Positions 17,452 to 26,726 of a DNA stretch of 64,000 bases are shown here, piece by piece. Every line of letters starts with the position of its first letter. Within the stretch, counting starts at the first letter, position 1. Below the pieces are notes generated by a model that did no database searches, was not told where the DNA came from, and worked only from the letters and a program-made list of their open reading frames with translations. Position numbers and translations under genes: made by a program. Source of the stretch: Enterobacter soli ATCC BAA-2102 (GTDB taxonomy: Bacteria; Pseudomonadota; Gammaproteobacteria; Enterobacterales; Enterobacteriaceae); assembly GCF_001654845.1 (NCBI RefSeq), contig NZ_LXES01000040.1:300341-364340 (forward strand), given 5' to 3'.

Positions 17452-18457
17452 AAAGCAGATCCTCAATATTTTGCACAGCGAGCATGAGTCTCGCGCGGAA
17501 ATGACCCGCCGGGTGGGTGTGACCAAAGCCTATATCACCAAACTGACCTCGCAGCTTTTGCAGGAAGGGCTGATAGAGGAGCGGGAAATTAAAGATATTA
17601 CCTTTGGCCGCCCACAGCAGTTGCTGGCCGTGAAGGGCGGTTGTGCCTTCAGCGTGAATATCATGCTGCGTAAGGGCAGTTTTCAGGGCACGCTGAATGA
17701 CTACAATACCCAGCGTGATGCGCTGGCCAGCCATCAATTTTCGCTGCCGGAGTCCATGACACCAGACGAGCTGGTCATGCTGATTGCGCAAGGCATTAAG
17801 GCGCTTTGCGAGGCGGCGGGGATTGCGCAATCCCGCATTAACGTCGTCAGCGTGGCATTGCAGGGCGGTATTGAACATTTCACCGGCGTGGTGCGTTATT
17901 GCCCGTTATTTACCGACACTAACGTTAACCTGATGGCGCGTATTCAGGAACATGTCGGTATCACCACCCGGATTTACAATATTGCCCATTGCACCAACTA
18001 TCTGCTGGCGAAGCGTTCGCCGGGGCTGTCCTATGTGGCATTTATGCCCGGTTTTGGCAGCCTGGGGTATGGTTACTGCACCAACGGCGAGCCGGGACTT
18101 GGCGAAAACGGTTTTTACCCTGAAATTGTCCATCTGCCTTATGAAGGTGGCATTGAACAAGCCTTTAATGTGAAAGAAGAGAATAAAGCCGAAACCGTAC
18201 AAACGACGGCCCGGGCGCTCTATTTTGCTATCTGTTGTACTGCGCCGATCCATAACATCAAACTGGCGATTGCTACCGGTGAGCTGTTTGAGGATTACGG
18301 CGACGAGGTATTACCGCGGGTACAGGATATGCTTGATAACACCCCTGACCAGCATATTCGCGAGATCCGTATCCGGCATGATAAAACGGGATATCACTAT
18401 GGCGTGAAAGGGCTGGTACAACTCAGTTCGGACTGTATTACCGAGCTGCTGGCCTGA
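17441..18457 (+). CDS. ROK-like transcription regulator, degenerate
   Basis: 338 residues. Residues 1-60 form a winged helix-turn-helix of the NagC/XylR type (RRVGVTKAYITKLTSQLLQE, then GLIEE and FGRPQQLL). The rest resembles a ROK domain, but I cannot see the sugar-kinase phosphate loop or the zinc motif CxCGxxGCxE found in Mlc in this same window. It therefore looks like a ROK regulator that has lost the kinase-type signatures. The gene overlaps the symporter by 11 bases and is followed after 42 bases by the M24-like gene. A local regulator of the operon is likely; the ligand is unknown. Confidence 0.72.
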   Translation: MDYKKQILNILHSEHESRAEMTRRVGVTKAYITKLTSQLLQEGLIEEREIKDITFGRPQQLLAVKGGCAFSVNIMLRKGSFQGTLNDYNTQRDALASHQFSLPESMTPDELVMLIAQGIKALCEAAGIAQSRINVVSVALQGGIEHFTGVVRYCPLFTDTNVNLMARIQEHVGITTRIYNIAHCTNYLLAKRSPGLSYVAFMPGFGSLGYGYCTNGEPGLGENGFYPEIVHLPYEGGIEQAFNVKEENKAETVQTTARALYFAICCTAPIHNIKLAIATGELFEDYGDEVLPRVQDMLDNTPDQHIREIRIRHDKTGYHYGVKGLVQLSSDCITELLA

Positions 18458-18499
18458 TGATGACGCGAGGGTTCCCCATCAGAATGTGAGGTCAAACAC

Positions 18500-19888
18500 A
18501 TGGATTTTAGTGCGCTTCAGCTTCAGACGACGGTTGCTCCACACCAATTTTCGGGCGTCGCGCCCGTTCCCCTGACCGATGCCACTATGCAGGAGCGTAA
18601 AGATAAGCTTCTGGCACGAATGGCCGCTGAGGGGTACGACGCCCTCATTATTTATGCCGACAAAGAGCACGGCAGTAACTTTGAATACCTGACAGGATTT
18701 ATTCCCCGCTTTGAAGAGGGGCTGCTGGTGCTGGCGAAAGATGGCGCCGCAACCGTTATTCTCGGTAATGAAAACCTGAAAATGGCCGCCCATTCCCGTA
18801 TTCCGGTCACGCTTAAACACAGCCCGTATTTCTCATTACCGAATCAGCCAATGGATAACGAAAAACCGCTCGAGGTGTTATTCGCCGAGTCGGGCCTGGG
18901 CGATATGCACCGCGTGGGGGTTGTGGGCTGGAAAATGTTTACGTCTGGCCAGGTGGATAATAAACAGCTTTTCGATTTACCCTGGTTTATTGTCGATGCC
19001 ATTAAAAACAGTCTCTCTGCCGGGGCGGTGTCTGAAAATGCCGCGCATCTGTTTATTGACGGAGACAACGGCGCGCGGACAACCAACAATGCCAATGAAA
19101 TCGCCCATTATGAATATGGTGCGAATCTGGCGTCGAACTGCATCCTGAATGCCATGAACGCGGTGGAGCCGGGAATGAGTGAGGCAGCGTTAGGGGCGTA
19201 TCTGACGGCGGAAGGGCAGTACAATACGGTGGTGACCATTGCCGCATCGGGCCAGCGTTTTGAAAAAGCCAATCTTTATCCCACGCATAAACCGCTGCAA
19301 AGAGGCCAGCCGCTGTCCATGACCACCGGGTTTAAAGGTGGATTATCCAGCCGTACCGGTTTTGTGATTGCCAGCGAAAGTGAGTTGCCCGATACACAGA
19401 AAGATTATCTTGAACGCGTGGCAAAACCGTATTTTGCGGGCGTAGTGACCTGGCTTGAAAATATCAGAATTGGCATGGAAGGCGGGGAGATGTATTCCCT
19501 GATGGAGTCCGTCCTGCCAAAAGAAAAATATGGCTGGCACCTGAATCCCGGGCATCTCAGCGCCGATGAAGAGTGGATGTCATCGCCCATTTATAAACAT
19601 TCGATGCAAACCCTGAAAAGCGGAATGATTTTGCAGATTGATATTATTCCGTCAGTACCGGGTTATACCGGCACCAGCGCCGAGGAGAGCGTTGCGCTGG
19701 CGGATTTCGCGCTCCAGGACGAGATCAAACGCGCTTACCCTGAGCTATGGGCAAGAATTGAAACCCGTAAGCGTTATCTTAAGGACGTGATTAAGATTGA
19801 ACTGAGCGCGGATGTGATCCCGCTTTCCAGTGCCGTTGCTTATTTACGGCCTTTCTTCCTGGCGAAGGATAAAGCGTTCACCTGCTAA
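18500..19888 (+). CDS. M24 (Xaa-Pro peptidase/creatinase-like) protein lacking metal ligands
   Basis: 462 residues. An N-terminal creatinase/prolidase-like domain (about 30-165) precedes a pita-bread M24 domain (about 180-440). The motif that normally supplies two aspartate metal ligands reads SMTTGFKGGLSSRTG (273-287), with no aspartates. The usual Glu near GMILQID is Asp381. His352 and the Glu in AEESVAL (395-396) remain. A dinuclear metal peptidase therefore looks unlikely; creatinase-type chemistry without metal, or a non-catalytic role, is possible. Last gene of the DUF1593-symporter-ROK set. ATG 18500 is preceded by TGAGG. Confidence 0.75.
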   Translation: MDFSALQLQTTVAPHQFSGVAPVPLTDATMQERKDKLLARMAAEGYDALIIYADKEHGSNFEYLTGFIPRFEEGLLVLAKDGAATVILGNENLKMAAHSRIPVTLKHSPYFSLPNQPMDNEKPLEVLFAESGLGDMHRVGVVGWKMFTSGQVDNKQLFDLPWFIVDAIKNSLSAGAVSENAAHLFIDGDNGARTTNNANEIAHYEYGANLASNCILNAMNAVEPGMSEAALGAYLTAEGQYNTVVTIAASGQRFEKANLYPTHKPLQRGQPLSMTTGFKGGLSSRTGFVIASESELPDTQKDYLERVAKPYFAGVVTWLENIRIGMEGGEMYSLMESVLPKEKYGWHLNPGHLSADEEWMSSPIYKHSMQTLKSGMILQIDIIPSVPGYTGTSAEESVALADFALQDEIKRAYPELWARIETRKRYLKDVIKIELSADVIPLSSAVAYLRPFFLAKDKAFTC

Positions 19889-19913
19889 ACAATTTTTGGA
19901 GAACTGATTGAGG

Positions 19914-19948
19914 GAGCATGGTTATTTTTTCTTTTGTCGACCATGCTC
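19914..19948 (+). terminator. inverted repeat after the M24-like gene
   Basis: GAGCATGGT (19914-19922) and ACCATGCTC (19940-19948) around a pyrimidine-rich 17-base loop. It is followed only by TTTG, so it is a weak terminator or an operator of the next gene. Confidence 0.35.
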
Positions 19949-20020
19949 TTTGTACTTACACCATTAAGCGCCGTAAATGCCGTCAGCGTCATCGTACTCA
20001 CTTGTGCCCAGGAGACGTTA

Positions 20021-21544
20021 ATGCGCCATATTCTTGTCCCTGTTGCTGCCGCTCTGGCCCTGTTTATCATGGGTATTTTTATTCTGAATACCCAACTCTG
20101 GTATTCCGCACGGGCCGACAGCATGACGGGGGCGAAGTTTGTCGTAAAGAATATGAATACGATCCTGGGTGAAGCGCAGCGTTCCACCCGGATAGCGATG
20201 AATGTCGCCGCGGCAGGCTGTGATGAGGAAGGGCAATACCGGCTGGGCACCGAGGCGGCGCTACAACCTCATCTCAGGACTATTTTTATTCTCACGCATG
20301 GGCAAATTGTGTGTTCATCCCTGCCGGATAACCGTGTGCTGCTGGTTAACGTGATGATATTACCTGATTCGCCGTTGATGCTGCTGCCAGCAAAAGAGGC
20401 GGTAAATGGTTTGCCCGTACTGCTGTACCAGACGGTATCTGATGGCAGCCGTATTGGGATCACGGTCAGCGATCGCCATATCCGCGACGCCCTGGGTATT
20501 TCGATAAAAGGCATCAGTTACCGGTTAAGGGTCGGCGACACCGTGCTTGGCCTGTCTGGTGATGCTACACCGGTAAACGATAAAGGTAAGCATGTCGGGC
20601 GGCTTGACGCCAAAAATTACCCCTACAGTATCGAGTACAACTATCCTCCGTTATTCAGCGTGCAGAGGCTGGTAAGCCAGGGGGCGGGCATCCTGCTTTT
20701 TTTACTGCTGATCGCCTGTCTTGGCGCTTACGCCCTGTATAAGTATCTGAATAAAAGTACGCCGCCTGAAGAATCGCTACAGCGCGCCATCGCAAAGGGG
20801 GAGATCATCCCGTTTTATCAGCCCGTTGTTAATGGCCGTGAGGGCACCCTGCGGGGCGTGGAGGTACTGGCGAGATGGAAACACCCGAAAGCGGGCTATA
20901 TTTCCCCGGCCTCGTTTATCCCGCTTGCTGAAAAATCCGGCCTGATAGTGCCGCTGACGCGCAGCCTGATGGCACAGGTGGTCATGCAGATGAACGCCAT
21001 TTCCAGCAAGCTGCCGGAAGGTTTTCATGTGGGGATTAACTTCAGCGCATCCCATATTGCCATGCCCACCTTTGTGGATGAGTGCCTGGACTACAAAAGC
21101 CGCTTTGAGCGCAAAGATTTAAACCTGGTGGTTGAAGTCACAGAGCGTGAACCGCTGGATATTGACGAACGCCTGGTCCATACCCTGAATGCGCTGCACG
21201 AAAATGGTTTTGCCATCGCGCTGGATGACTTCGGAACCGGGTATTCAGGGCTCTCTTATCTGCACGATCTGCATATCGATTACATCAAGATTGACCATAG
21301 CTTTGTCAGCCGGGTCAATGAGCATGAGGAATCCACCCGGATCCTGGATTGCGTGCTGGATCTGGCGCGTAAGCTCTCGATAAGTATTGTCGCCGAAGGC
21401 GTGGAAACCAAAGCGCAGCTTGATTACCTCAACCGGAATAATATTGTCTTCCAGCAGGGGTACTACTTCTTTAAGCCTGTTCCGTTCACCGGGCTGATAA
21501 AAATCTTGTTATCCAAACCTAACGTGAAAGTCATGGTGGAGTAA
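20021..21544 (+). CDS. CSS-motif EAL phosphodiesterase (c-di-GMP)
   Basis: 507 residues. Membrane segment at about 4-23; periplasmic CSS domain with the motif CSS at 98-100 and a partner cysteine at 67; second membrane segment at about 230-250; cytoplasmic EAL domain at about 258-500. The EAL signature reads EVLARW, a tolerated Leu-for-Leu/Ala-to-Val variant. The downstream catalytic and metal residues are present (NFSASH, EVTERE, LDDFGTGYSG, KIDHSFV, VAEGVET), so it should hydrolyse c-di-GMP. In the CSS family, disulfide formation by DsbA/DsbB in the periplasm controls activity. The start ATG 20021 follows AGGAG; upstream in-frame codons extend into the spacer and are unlikely. Confidence 0.9.
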   Translation: MRHILVPVAAALALFIMGIFILNTQLWYSARADSMTGAKFVVKNMNTILGEAQRSTRIAMNVAAAGCDEEGQYRLGTEAALQPHLRTIFILTHGQIVCSSLPDNRVLLVNVMILPDSPLMLLPAKEAVNGLPVLLYQTVSDGSRIGITVSDRHIRDALGISIKGISYRLRVGDTVLGLSGDATPVNDKGKHVGRLDAKNYPYSIEYNYPPLFSVQRLVSQGAGILLFLLLIACLGAYALYKYLNKSTPPEESLQRAIAKGEIIPFYQPVVNGREGTLRGVEVLARWKHPKAGYISPASFIPLAEKSGLIVPLTRSLMAQVVMQMNAISSKLPEGFHVGINFSASHIAMPTFVDECLDYKSRFERKDLNLVVEVTEREPLDIDERLVHTLNALHENGFAIALDDFGTGYSGLSYLHDLHIDYIKIDHSFVSRVNEHEESTRILDCVLDLARKLSISIVAEGVETKAQLDYLNRNNIVFQQGYYFFKPVPFTGLIKILLSKPNVKVMVE

Positions 21545-21641
21545 CCGGCCGGGTGAGGTGCAGAATTAAATCCCTCCAAACATCAACGTGTTTGCGCGAT
21601 CTCCCGGAAAGTGCCTTGATCCTTACCCATAACCCGTAATA

Positions 21642-21657
21642 CTGTATTTATATACAG
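21642..21657. promoter_or_regulatory. LexA (SOS) box in front of umuDC
   Basis: CTGTATTTATATACAG matches the LexA consensus CTGT-N8-ACAG perfectly with an AT-rich centre. It ends 21 bases before the umuD start codon. Confidence 0.93.
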
Positions 21658-21678
21658 TATATGGCAGGAAAGGTAATT

Positions 21679-22164
21679 ATGAGCACTCTCTTTTCGTATT
21701 ATCCCCGGCAGGACATGGAATTACCGCTGTTTCTGGAGCGCGTTGCCTGTGGTTTCCCAAGCCCTGCACAGGATTACGTTGAAGACCGTATCGACCTGAA
21801 TAAGCTGGCGGTAAAACACCCCAGCGCAACGTATTTTGTGAAAGTCAGCGGGGATTCCATGATCGGGGCCGGGATCGGCGATGGCGATCTGCTGGTGGTC
21901 GATCGTTCGTTAACGGCGGGACATGGCGACATTGTCGTGGCGGCGGTGGACGGAGAGTTTACGGTAAAAGAGCTACAAACCCGGCCGGTCTTAAGATTGC
22001 TTCCCCACAATACCCGCTATCAGCCTATTACGTTTCACTCCGAAGAGGAGCTGCAAATCTTCGGCGTGGTGACGCATACGCTGAAAACACATAAACAGTC
22101 GGGCGGGGTAAAAAGCCATCGCGTGGGTGATCCGGAAATGCATAACCATGTTCGCACTTGTTGA
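21679..22164 (+). CDS. umuD: UmuD-like subunit of DNA polymerase V
   Basis: 161 residues. An S24-family self-cleaving protein: cleavage site Cys24-Gly25 ([14 protein letters not shown]), catalytic Ser60 (SGDSM) and Lys97 (EFTVKEL), numbered exactly as in E. coli UmuD. After RecA-stimulated cleavage, UmuD' joins UmuC to form the translesion polymerase. E. coli UmuD is 139 residues; here about 20 extra residues ([21 protein letters not shown] region) run 17 bases into umuC. ATG 21679 was chosen because AGGAAAGG precedes it; ATG 21661 lies right against the LexA box. Confidence 0.93.
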   Translation: MSTLFSYYPRQDMELPLFLERVACGFPSPAQDYVEDRIDLNKLAVKHPSATYFVKVSGDSMIGAGIGDGDLLVVDRSLTAGHGDIVVAAVDGEFTVKELQTRPVLRLLPHNTRYQPITFHSEEELQIFGVVTHTLKTHKQSGGVKSHRVGDPEMHNHVRTC

Positions 22165-23410
22165 CGTCAACAGCTTTTACGCGTCCTGTGAGACGGTTTT
22201 TCGTCCCGACCTTCAGGGAAAGCCCATTGTGGTGGTGTCCAATAACGATGGCTGCATTATTTCGCTTTCACGCGAGGCAAAGCAACTGGGGATCAAAATG
22301 GGCGAGCCGTACTTTAAATTTAAAGAGAAACGCTATCCGTCGCGGGTCTACGTGTTTAGCTCGAATTACGCGCTGTATGCCGATCTCAGCAGCCGCGTGA
22401 TGCAGACGTTAACCGATCTTTCCCCGGCGATAGAGATCTATTCCATTGATGAGGCGTTCGTGAATGTCTCGGGCATCGACAGCTGTATGCCACTGGATAT
22501 TTTCGGGCATCAGATGCGCAACCAGGTACTGAAAAATACCGGGCTGACGGTGGGCGTGGGGATTGCGCAGACGAAAACGCTGGCAAAGCTTGCGAACTAT
22601 GCGGCGAAGAAATGGCGCAGCACGGGCGGCGTTGTTGATTTGTCAGACCACGATCGTCAGCGCAAGCTGCTGGGCGCAGTGCCGGTGGAAGAGGTATGGG
22701 GGGTTGGGCGGCGGATCACCAAAAAGCTAAATGCGATGGGCATTACCACGGCGCTTGAGCTGGCCGACAGCTCTTCGTGGGTAATAAGAAAGCATTTCAA
22801 TGTGGTTCTGGAGCGCACGGTTCGTGAACTTCGCGGCGAGCGTTGCCTTAGCCTGGAGGAATTTACCCCCACGAAGCAGCAAATCATCTGTAGCCGCTCT
22901 TTTGGGCACCGCATTACGCAATACGTAGAGATGCATCAGGCGATTTGCGCTTACGCCGAACGCGCAGCGGAAAAACTGCGTGGCGAGCGCCAGTATTGTC
23001 GCTTCATCAGCGTATTTCTGCGGACCAGTCCTCATGCGGATAATGAGGTGTATTACGGCAATCAGGCTTCTGTCACCCTGATGACGCCGAGCAACGACTC
23101 ACGCGATATCATCCGCGCCGCCACGCAAGCGTTAGAGCGGATATGGCTTGATGGATATCGCTATATGAAAGCAGGGGTGATGCTGGCCGACTTTTTCAGT
23201 AGCGGGGTCGCACAGCTTAATTTGTTCGATGACAACCGCCCGCGAGCCAATAGCATGGCGTTGATGGAGGCGATAGACAGGCTTAACCATTCCGGGAAAG
23301 GGAAAGTCTGGTTTGCCGGGCAGGGGAGCGAGAAAGCCTGGTCGATGAAACGTGAGATGCTCTCCCCGTCTTATACGACAAAGTATGCGGATTTGCCGGT
23401 GGTACGGTAG
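22148..23410 (+). CDS. umuC: UmuC-like catalytic subunit of DNA polymerase V
   Basis: 420 residues, a Y-family error-prone DNA polymerase. It starts [15 protein letters not shown], has the catalytic YSIDEAFV motif near residue 100 and the SNNDGCI loop. The C-terminus carries AQLNLFDD, the beta-clamp binding motif. It overlaps umuD by 17 bases, so translation is probably coupled, and it is controlled by the LexA box upstream of umuD. Confidence 0.95.
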   Translation: MFALVDVNSFYASCETVFRPDLQGKPIVVVSNNDGCIISLSREAKQLGIKMGEPYFKFKEKRYPSRVYVFSSNYALYADLSSRVMQTLTDLSPAIEIYSIDEAFVNVSGIDSCMPLDIFGHQMRNQVLKNTGLTVGVGIAQTKTLAKLANYAAKKWRSTGGVVDLSDHDRQRKLLGAVPVEEVWGVGRRITKKLNAMGITTALELADSSSWVIRKHFNVVLERTVRELRGERCLSLEEFTPTKQQIICSRSFGHRITQYVEMHQAICAYAERAAEKLRGERQYCRFISVFLRTSPHADNEVYYGNQASVTLMTPSNDSRDIIRAATQALERIWLDGYRYMKAGVMLADFFSSGVAQLNLFDDNRPRANSMALMEAIDRLNHSGKGKVWFAGQGSEKAWSMKREMLSPSYTTKYADLPVVR

Positions 23411-23535
23411 TCACTGAATATGACAAAAAATGCAGAGCTCATATAAGGAAATGAGGGCTGTTCAGGAATGTTTTCGTGATCTGCCAGAGCAGAAGCGCTA
23501 AGCTTTGCCGCCTGACTCTATTGGCCGGGATCGCA

Positions 23536-24483
23536 ATGAATAACCTCGCTCTCTGGTATCGCCGTTTTGGCGAACCTGCGTCCGTACTGCAACCTGAACT
23601 CACTGCGCCTGGTGCACTGAAGCCAGGCGAACTTCGGGTGCGTATGCGCTATTCTCCGGTCAATGCCTCCGACCTTATCCCCATTACCGGTGCTTATCGT
23701 CACCGCACGCCATTACCGGCGGTGGCGGGTTATGAAGGGGTTGGCGAAGTGACTGAAGCGCCTGCCGCGTTCGCGCATCTTCTGGGCAAGCGCGTGCTAC
23801 CGCTGCGGGGGCAAGGTACCTGGCAACAGTATGTTGATTGCCCGGCGGAATATGCAATCCCGGTACCGGACGAGGTTCACTCGCACCTTGCCGCGCGGGC
23901 ATACATTAACCCGCTGGCCGCCAGGATGATGTTGAATCTCTATCCACCGCAGGGGAAACGGGTGCTGCTAACGGCAGCAGGTTCGGATTGCGCCATTTTG
24001 CTTGGGCAGTGGGCGCGCAGTGTCGGAGCGGAAGAGGTATACGGTATTCACCGCTCGCCTGTTCATGGCGAACGGCTAGCTGCGATGGGCATTATCCCGA
24101 TAGAACAAGGTAATACGGCGATGGTGACCGCCGTCGCCGCGCGTGCGGACGTGGTGTACGATGCCACGGGCGGCAGCCTGGCAGAAACGCTTCTGAGCCT
24201 GATGCCCGAAGAGGGGATATTTGTCTGTTATGGCCTACTCAGCGGGCAAACGTTCCGGCAGCGCCGGGCGCTTCCACGCGTGGAGTGGTTCCATATTCGC
24301 AATCACCTTGATGCGCTGAGTGTGGAGGCGTGGCAGGCGGAATTCCGGCACATCTGGCCGATGCTGTGTGCAAGTCAGTACAGCGATGTCACGGTTTATC
24401 CTCTGACGCAATGGCAGGCGGCGCTACAGCGCTACCGCCAGGCCGGAAGAGTCAGTAAACCGCTGCTGGATATGAACCTGTAA
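23536..24483 (+). CDS. MDR-family zinc-type alcohol dehydrogenase-like oxidoreductase
   Basis: 315 residues. N-terminal GroES-like domain (YSPVNASDLIPITGAYRHRT, then AGYEGVGEV), then a Rossmann domain with a modified dinucleotide loop (LLTAAGSDCAILLGQWARSV). This is the pattern of quinone-oxidoreductase/enoyl-reductase type MDR proteins, which use NADPH and usually no zinc. Start MNNLALW chosen from the family start; a longer frame upstream has no family-like sequence. Substrate unknown. Confidence 0.8.
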   Translation: MNNLALWYRRFGEPASVLQPELTAPGALKPGELRVRMRYSPVNASDLIPITGAYRHRTPLPAVAGYEGVGEVTEAPAAFAHLLGKRVLPLRGQGTWQQYVDCPAEYAIPVPDEVHSHLAARAYINPLAARMMLNLYPPQGKRVLLTAAGSDCAILLGQWARSVGAEEVYGIHRSPVHGERLAAMGIIPIEQGNTAMVTAVAARADVVYDATGGSLAETLLSLMPEEGIFVCYGLLSGQTFRQRRALPRVEWFHIRNHLDALSVEAWQAEFRHIWPMLCASQYSDVTVYPLTQWQAALQRYRQAGRVSKPLLDMNL

Positions 24484-24502
24484 GCCCCTGACAGGCAGGG
24501 GC
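24484..24502. terminator. hairpin between convergent genes
   Basis: GCCCCTG-acagg-CAGGGGC immediately after the dehydrogenase stop codon and before the end of tqsA. There is no T-run on either strand. Confidence 0.4.
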
Positions 24503-24507
24503 CACGC

Positions 24508-25542
24508 TTACTTATTGCTCATGTCGCTGAGCAATATGGCGATGCTTTGCCCACCCGCCGTTTGCTCCAGACCAATTTTCACGATGATGGTCAGCGGTAC
24601 GGAAAGCAACATACCGACCGGACCGAGCAGCCAGCCCCAGAAAATCAGGGACAAAAATACCACCAGGGTGGAAAGCCCAAGTCCGCGCCCCATCATTCGG
24701 GGTTCCAGTATGTTGCCGAAGACCAGGTTAATCACCAGATAGGCCGCCAGTAAAATGAGCGCATCATAAAGCCCGCTGAAGACCAGCACCTGAAGGATGG
24801 GCGGAATAGCCGCCAGTACAGAGCCGATATTGGGAATATAGTTAAGCGCAAAGGCCAGCAGCCCCCATACAAACGCAAAACGGACATCCAGCGCGACGAG
24901 CATCCCCCAGACAACCAGCCCCGTGATCAGACTAATGGCTGTTTTCAGCACCAGATAGTGCGAAACGCTGTCCAGCGCGCGTTGGATAGCCCCCATGCCT
25001 TCCACCGGACGGATCATTATCTGTTGCAGTTTTGCTGGCAGTTGCGGCACTTCAAACAGCATAAAAACCACCGTCAAAAACAGCAGGAAAATAGACGTCA
25101 TGGCATTCGAAAGCTGCGCCAGCAGGCTGGTGACAAGGGTCATGGCCGCATTGGGATCGATATACTTCAGTAGTTCCTCAACCGACACCTCAATACCTGC
25201 ACGTTGCAGCCAGGGCTCAATTTGCAGCAGCGGGATCACCAGTGATGAACGGTATTTAGGCAGCGTACGTGCCAGCTCGTTCAGGGAGGTTCCGAGATAC
25301 GCCACCAGCAGCACCATGGCGACAATGATGATGCCAATCAGAAGCGTAATGGCCAGCACGCGGGGGATGCGGAGCCGGACCATGCGCTGAACCAGCGGGT
25401 TGAGGATTACGGCAATAAAAAGCGCGAGAATAAAGGGCACAATGATGTCCGCCGCAAAACGGACGCCCGTCAGAATGATCACCAACATGCCCAGCATGAT
25501 GACAATTTTAAGCCCGTTCAGGGTAATGATGGGTTTAGCCAT
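24508..25542 (-). CDS. tqsA: TqsA, AI-2E family transporter (AI-2 exporter)
   Basis: 344 residues, equal to E. coli TqsA (YdgG) with near-identical N-terminus [20 protein letters not shown] and the conserved [18 protein letters not shown] segment. An inner-membrane protein of the AI-2E family; in E. coli it affects autoinducer-2 export and biofilm formation. Divergent from mdtJI, as in E. coli. Confidence 0.96.
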   Translation of the reverse strand: MAKPIITLNGLKIVIMLGMLVIILTGVRFAADIIVPFILALFIAVILNPLVQRMVRLRIPRVLAITLLIGIIIVAMVLLVAYLGTSLNELARTLPKYRSSLVIPLLQIEPWLQRAGIEVSVEELLKYIDPNAAMTLVTSLLAQLSNAMTSIFLLFLTVVFMLFEVPQLPAKLQQIMIRPVEGMGAIQRALDSVSHYLVLKTAISLITGLVVWGMLVALDVRFAFVWGLLAFALNYIPNIGSVLAAIPPILQVLVFSGLYDALILLAAYLVINLVFGNILEPRMMGRGLGLSTLVVFLSLIFWGWLLGPVGMLLSVPLTIIVKIGLEQTAGGQSIAILLSDMSNK

Positions 25543-25965
25543 GGAAATTCCTGAAATAATTCTTTTATTTATAATAGATGCGAATGCCGATTCAATAAAC
25601 TAACCAAGGTCAAACAGGGTGGGTAAAGAAATGAAAAGACTTTGAGTAAATTCCTGGCTTATGGTACAAATCAGGCGTGTTCAACTACCGAGGACAATTT
25701 TCATCCGCAAAGACGAGAAGCAAGATCGCGGATAATTGTAATTTTATGGACAATTTGTTCAGGACGTACATTTCAAAAAACACCGCTGTATTTTCTACCT
25801 CCCTCTGCCTTCTGTCTGGTGAGCAACACTGGCGCACCGCACTATAGTCACGTCTTCTGCCTGAGCTGGCGCTATGCGCTTAGCTGTCTGATTTAATTTC
25901 ATATTTTTTTGGTTTGCCGTCTGAGGCGAGCCACGATGGATTATATTCTCAAGCAGGAGAAGAAC
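25543..25965. other. 423-bp divergent region with the mdtJI leader
   Basis: Holds the tqsA and mdtJI promoters and a long mdtJI leader. The E. coli mdtJI leader is known to carry a short upstream reading frame (mdtU) needed for polyamine response. Here an in-frame stretch ending in WRYALSCLI and TAA at 25894-25896 could be its counterpart. A TATAGT at 25843-25848 could be a -10 element. No other gene is seen. Confidence 0.5.
25819..25896 (+). CDS. possible mdtJI leader peptide (tentative)
   Basis: A 25-codon frame from GTG 25819 to TAA 25894-25896, ending FCLSWRYALSCLI, 69 bases before mdtJ. It has no good ribosome site, and the true start could be an earlier non-ATG codon in the same frame. 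Listed because the E. coli mdtJI leader has a regulatory upstream peptide. The link to that peptide is inference; I cannot confirm the sequence match. Confidence 0.3.
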   Translation: MSNTGAPHYSHVFCLSWRYALSCLI

Positions 25966-26328
25966 ATGTTTTACTGGATTTTATTAGCTCTGGCTATCGT
26001 CGCTGAAATTACCGGTACCTTGTCTATGAAATGGGCAAGTGTCAGTGATGGTAACACCGGATTTATTTTAATGCTGGTGATGATTACACTTTCCTATATT
26101 TTTCTGTCCTTTGCGGTAAAGAAAATCGCGCTGGGTGTGGCCTATGCATTGTGGGAAGGTGTCGGTATTTTGTTGATTACGCTGTTCAGCGTCATGTTAT
26201 TTGACGAAGCATTATCAACCATGAAAATTGCCGGACTGACGACCCTGGTTGCCGGGATTGTGCTGATTAAATCGGGTACACGTAAACCGACAAAACAGCA
26301 GAAGGAGAAGGCCCATGCAGCAGTTTGA
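25966..26328 (+). CDS. mdtJ: MdtJ, spermidine exporter subunit
   Basis: 120 residues, four membrane helices, small multidrug resistance family. Strong match to E. coli MdtJ ([31 protein letters not shown]), including the membrane Glu near residue 15 and the C-terminal [10 protein letters not shown] tail. It forms a heteromer with MdtI to export spermidine. ATG 25966 follows CAGGAGAAG; an in-frame ATG 30 bases upstream has no ribosome site. Overlaps mdtI by 14 bases. Confidence 0.95.
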   Translation: MFYWILLALAIVAEITGTLSMKWASVSDGNTGFILMLVMITLSYIFLSFAVKKIALGVAYALWEGVGILLITLFSVMLFDEALSTMKIAGLTTLVAGIVLIKSGTRKPTKQQKEKAHAAV

Positions 26329-26644
26329 ATGGATCCACGCGGCCTGGCTGGCGTTCGCCATTGTGCTGGAAATTGTGGCTAACGTCTTTCTGAAGTTTTC
26401 CGATGGTTTTCGCCGTAAGTTTTACGGCCTGATGTCCATTGCCGCCGTACTGGGCGCGTTCAGTGCGCTGTCGCAGGCGGTAAAAGGCATCGATTTGTCT
26501 GTGGCCTATGCGTTGTGGGGCGGGTTTGGTATCGCCGCAACGCTTGCTGCCGGCTGGATCCTTTTCGGCCAGCGTTTAAATAACAAAGGCTGGATAGGGT
26601 TGGCACTATTGCTGGCAGGCATGGTGATGATCAAACTCGCCTGA
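26315..26644 (+). CDS. mdtI: MdtI, spermidine exporter subunit
   Basis: 109 residues, same length as E. coli MdtI and nearly identical in the core ([34 protein letters not shown]). Small multidrug resistance fold with four membrane helices and a conserved membrane Glu. Its frame begins inside the end of mdtJ, so the two subunits are made together. Confidence 0.96.
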   Translation: MQQFEWIHAAWLAFAIVLEIVANVFLKFSDGFRRKFYGLMSIAAVLGAFSALSQAVKGIDLSVAYALWGGFGIAATLAAGWILFGQRLNNKGWIGLALLLAGMVMIKLA

Positions 26645-26662
26645 CGAATACAGCCAGCGTTT

Positions 26663-26690
26663 ACAGGCAGCGAAATCCGCTGCCTGTATT
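26663..26690 (+). terminator. terminator after mdtJI
   Basis: ACAGGCAGCG-aaatc-CGCTGCCTGT, a ten-bp perfect stem, followed by ATTACTCTT. A good stem with a weak T tail. Confidence 0.6.
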
Positions 26691-26726
26691 ACTCTTATAA
26701 AAGCATGACTTTGAAGAGGATGGCTG

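Noticed and set aside
25909..25965. Longer MdtJ start with 19 extra residues
   Set aside because: The extension has no similarity to MdtJ, and the good ribosome site lies inside it, directly before ATG 25966.
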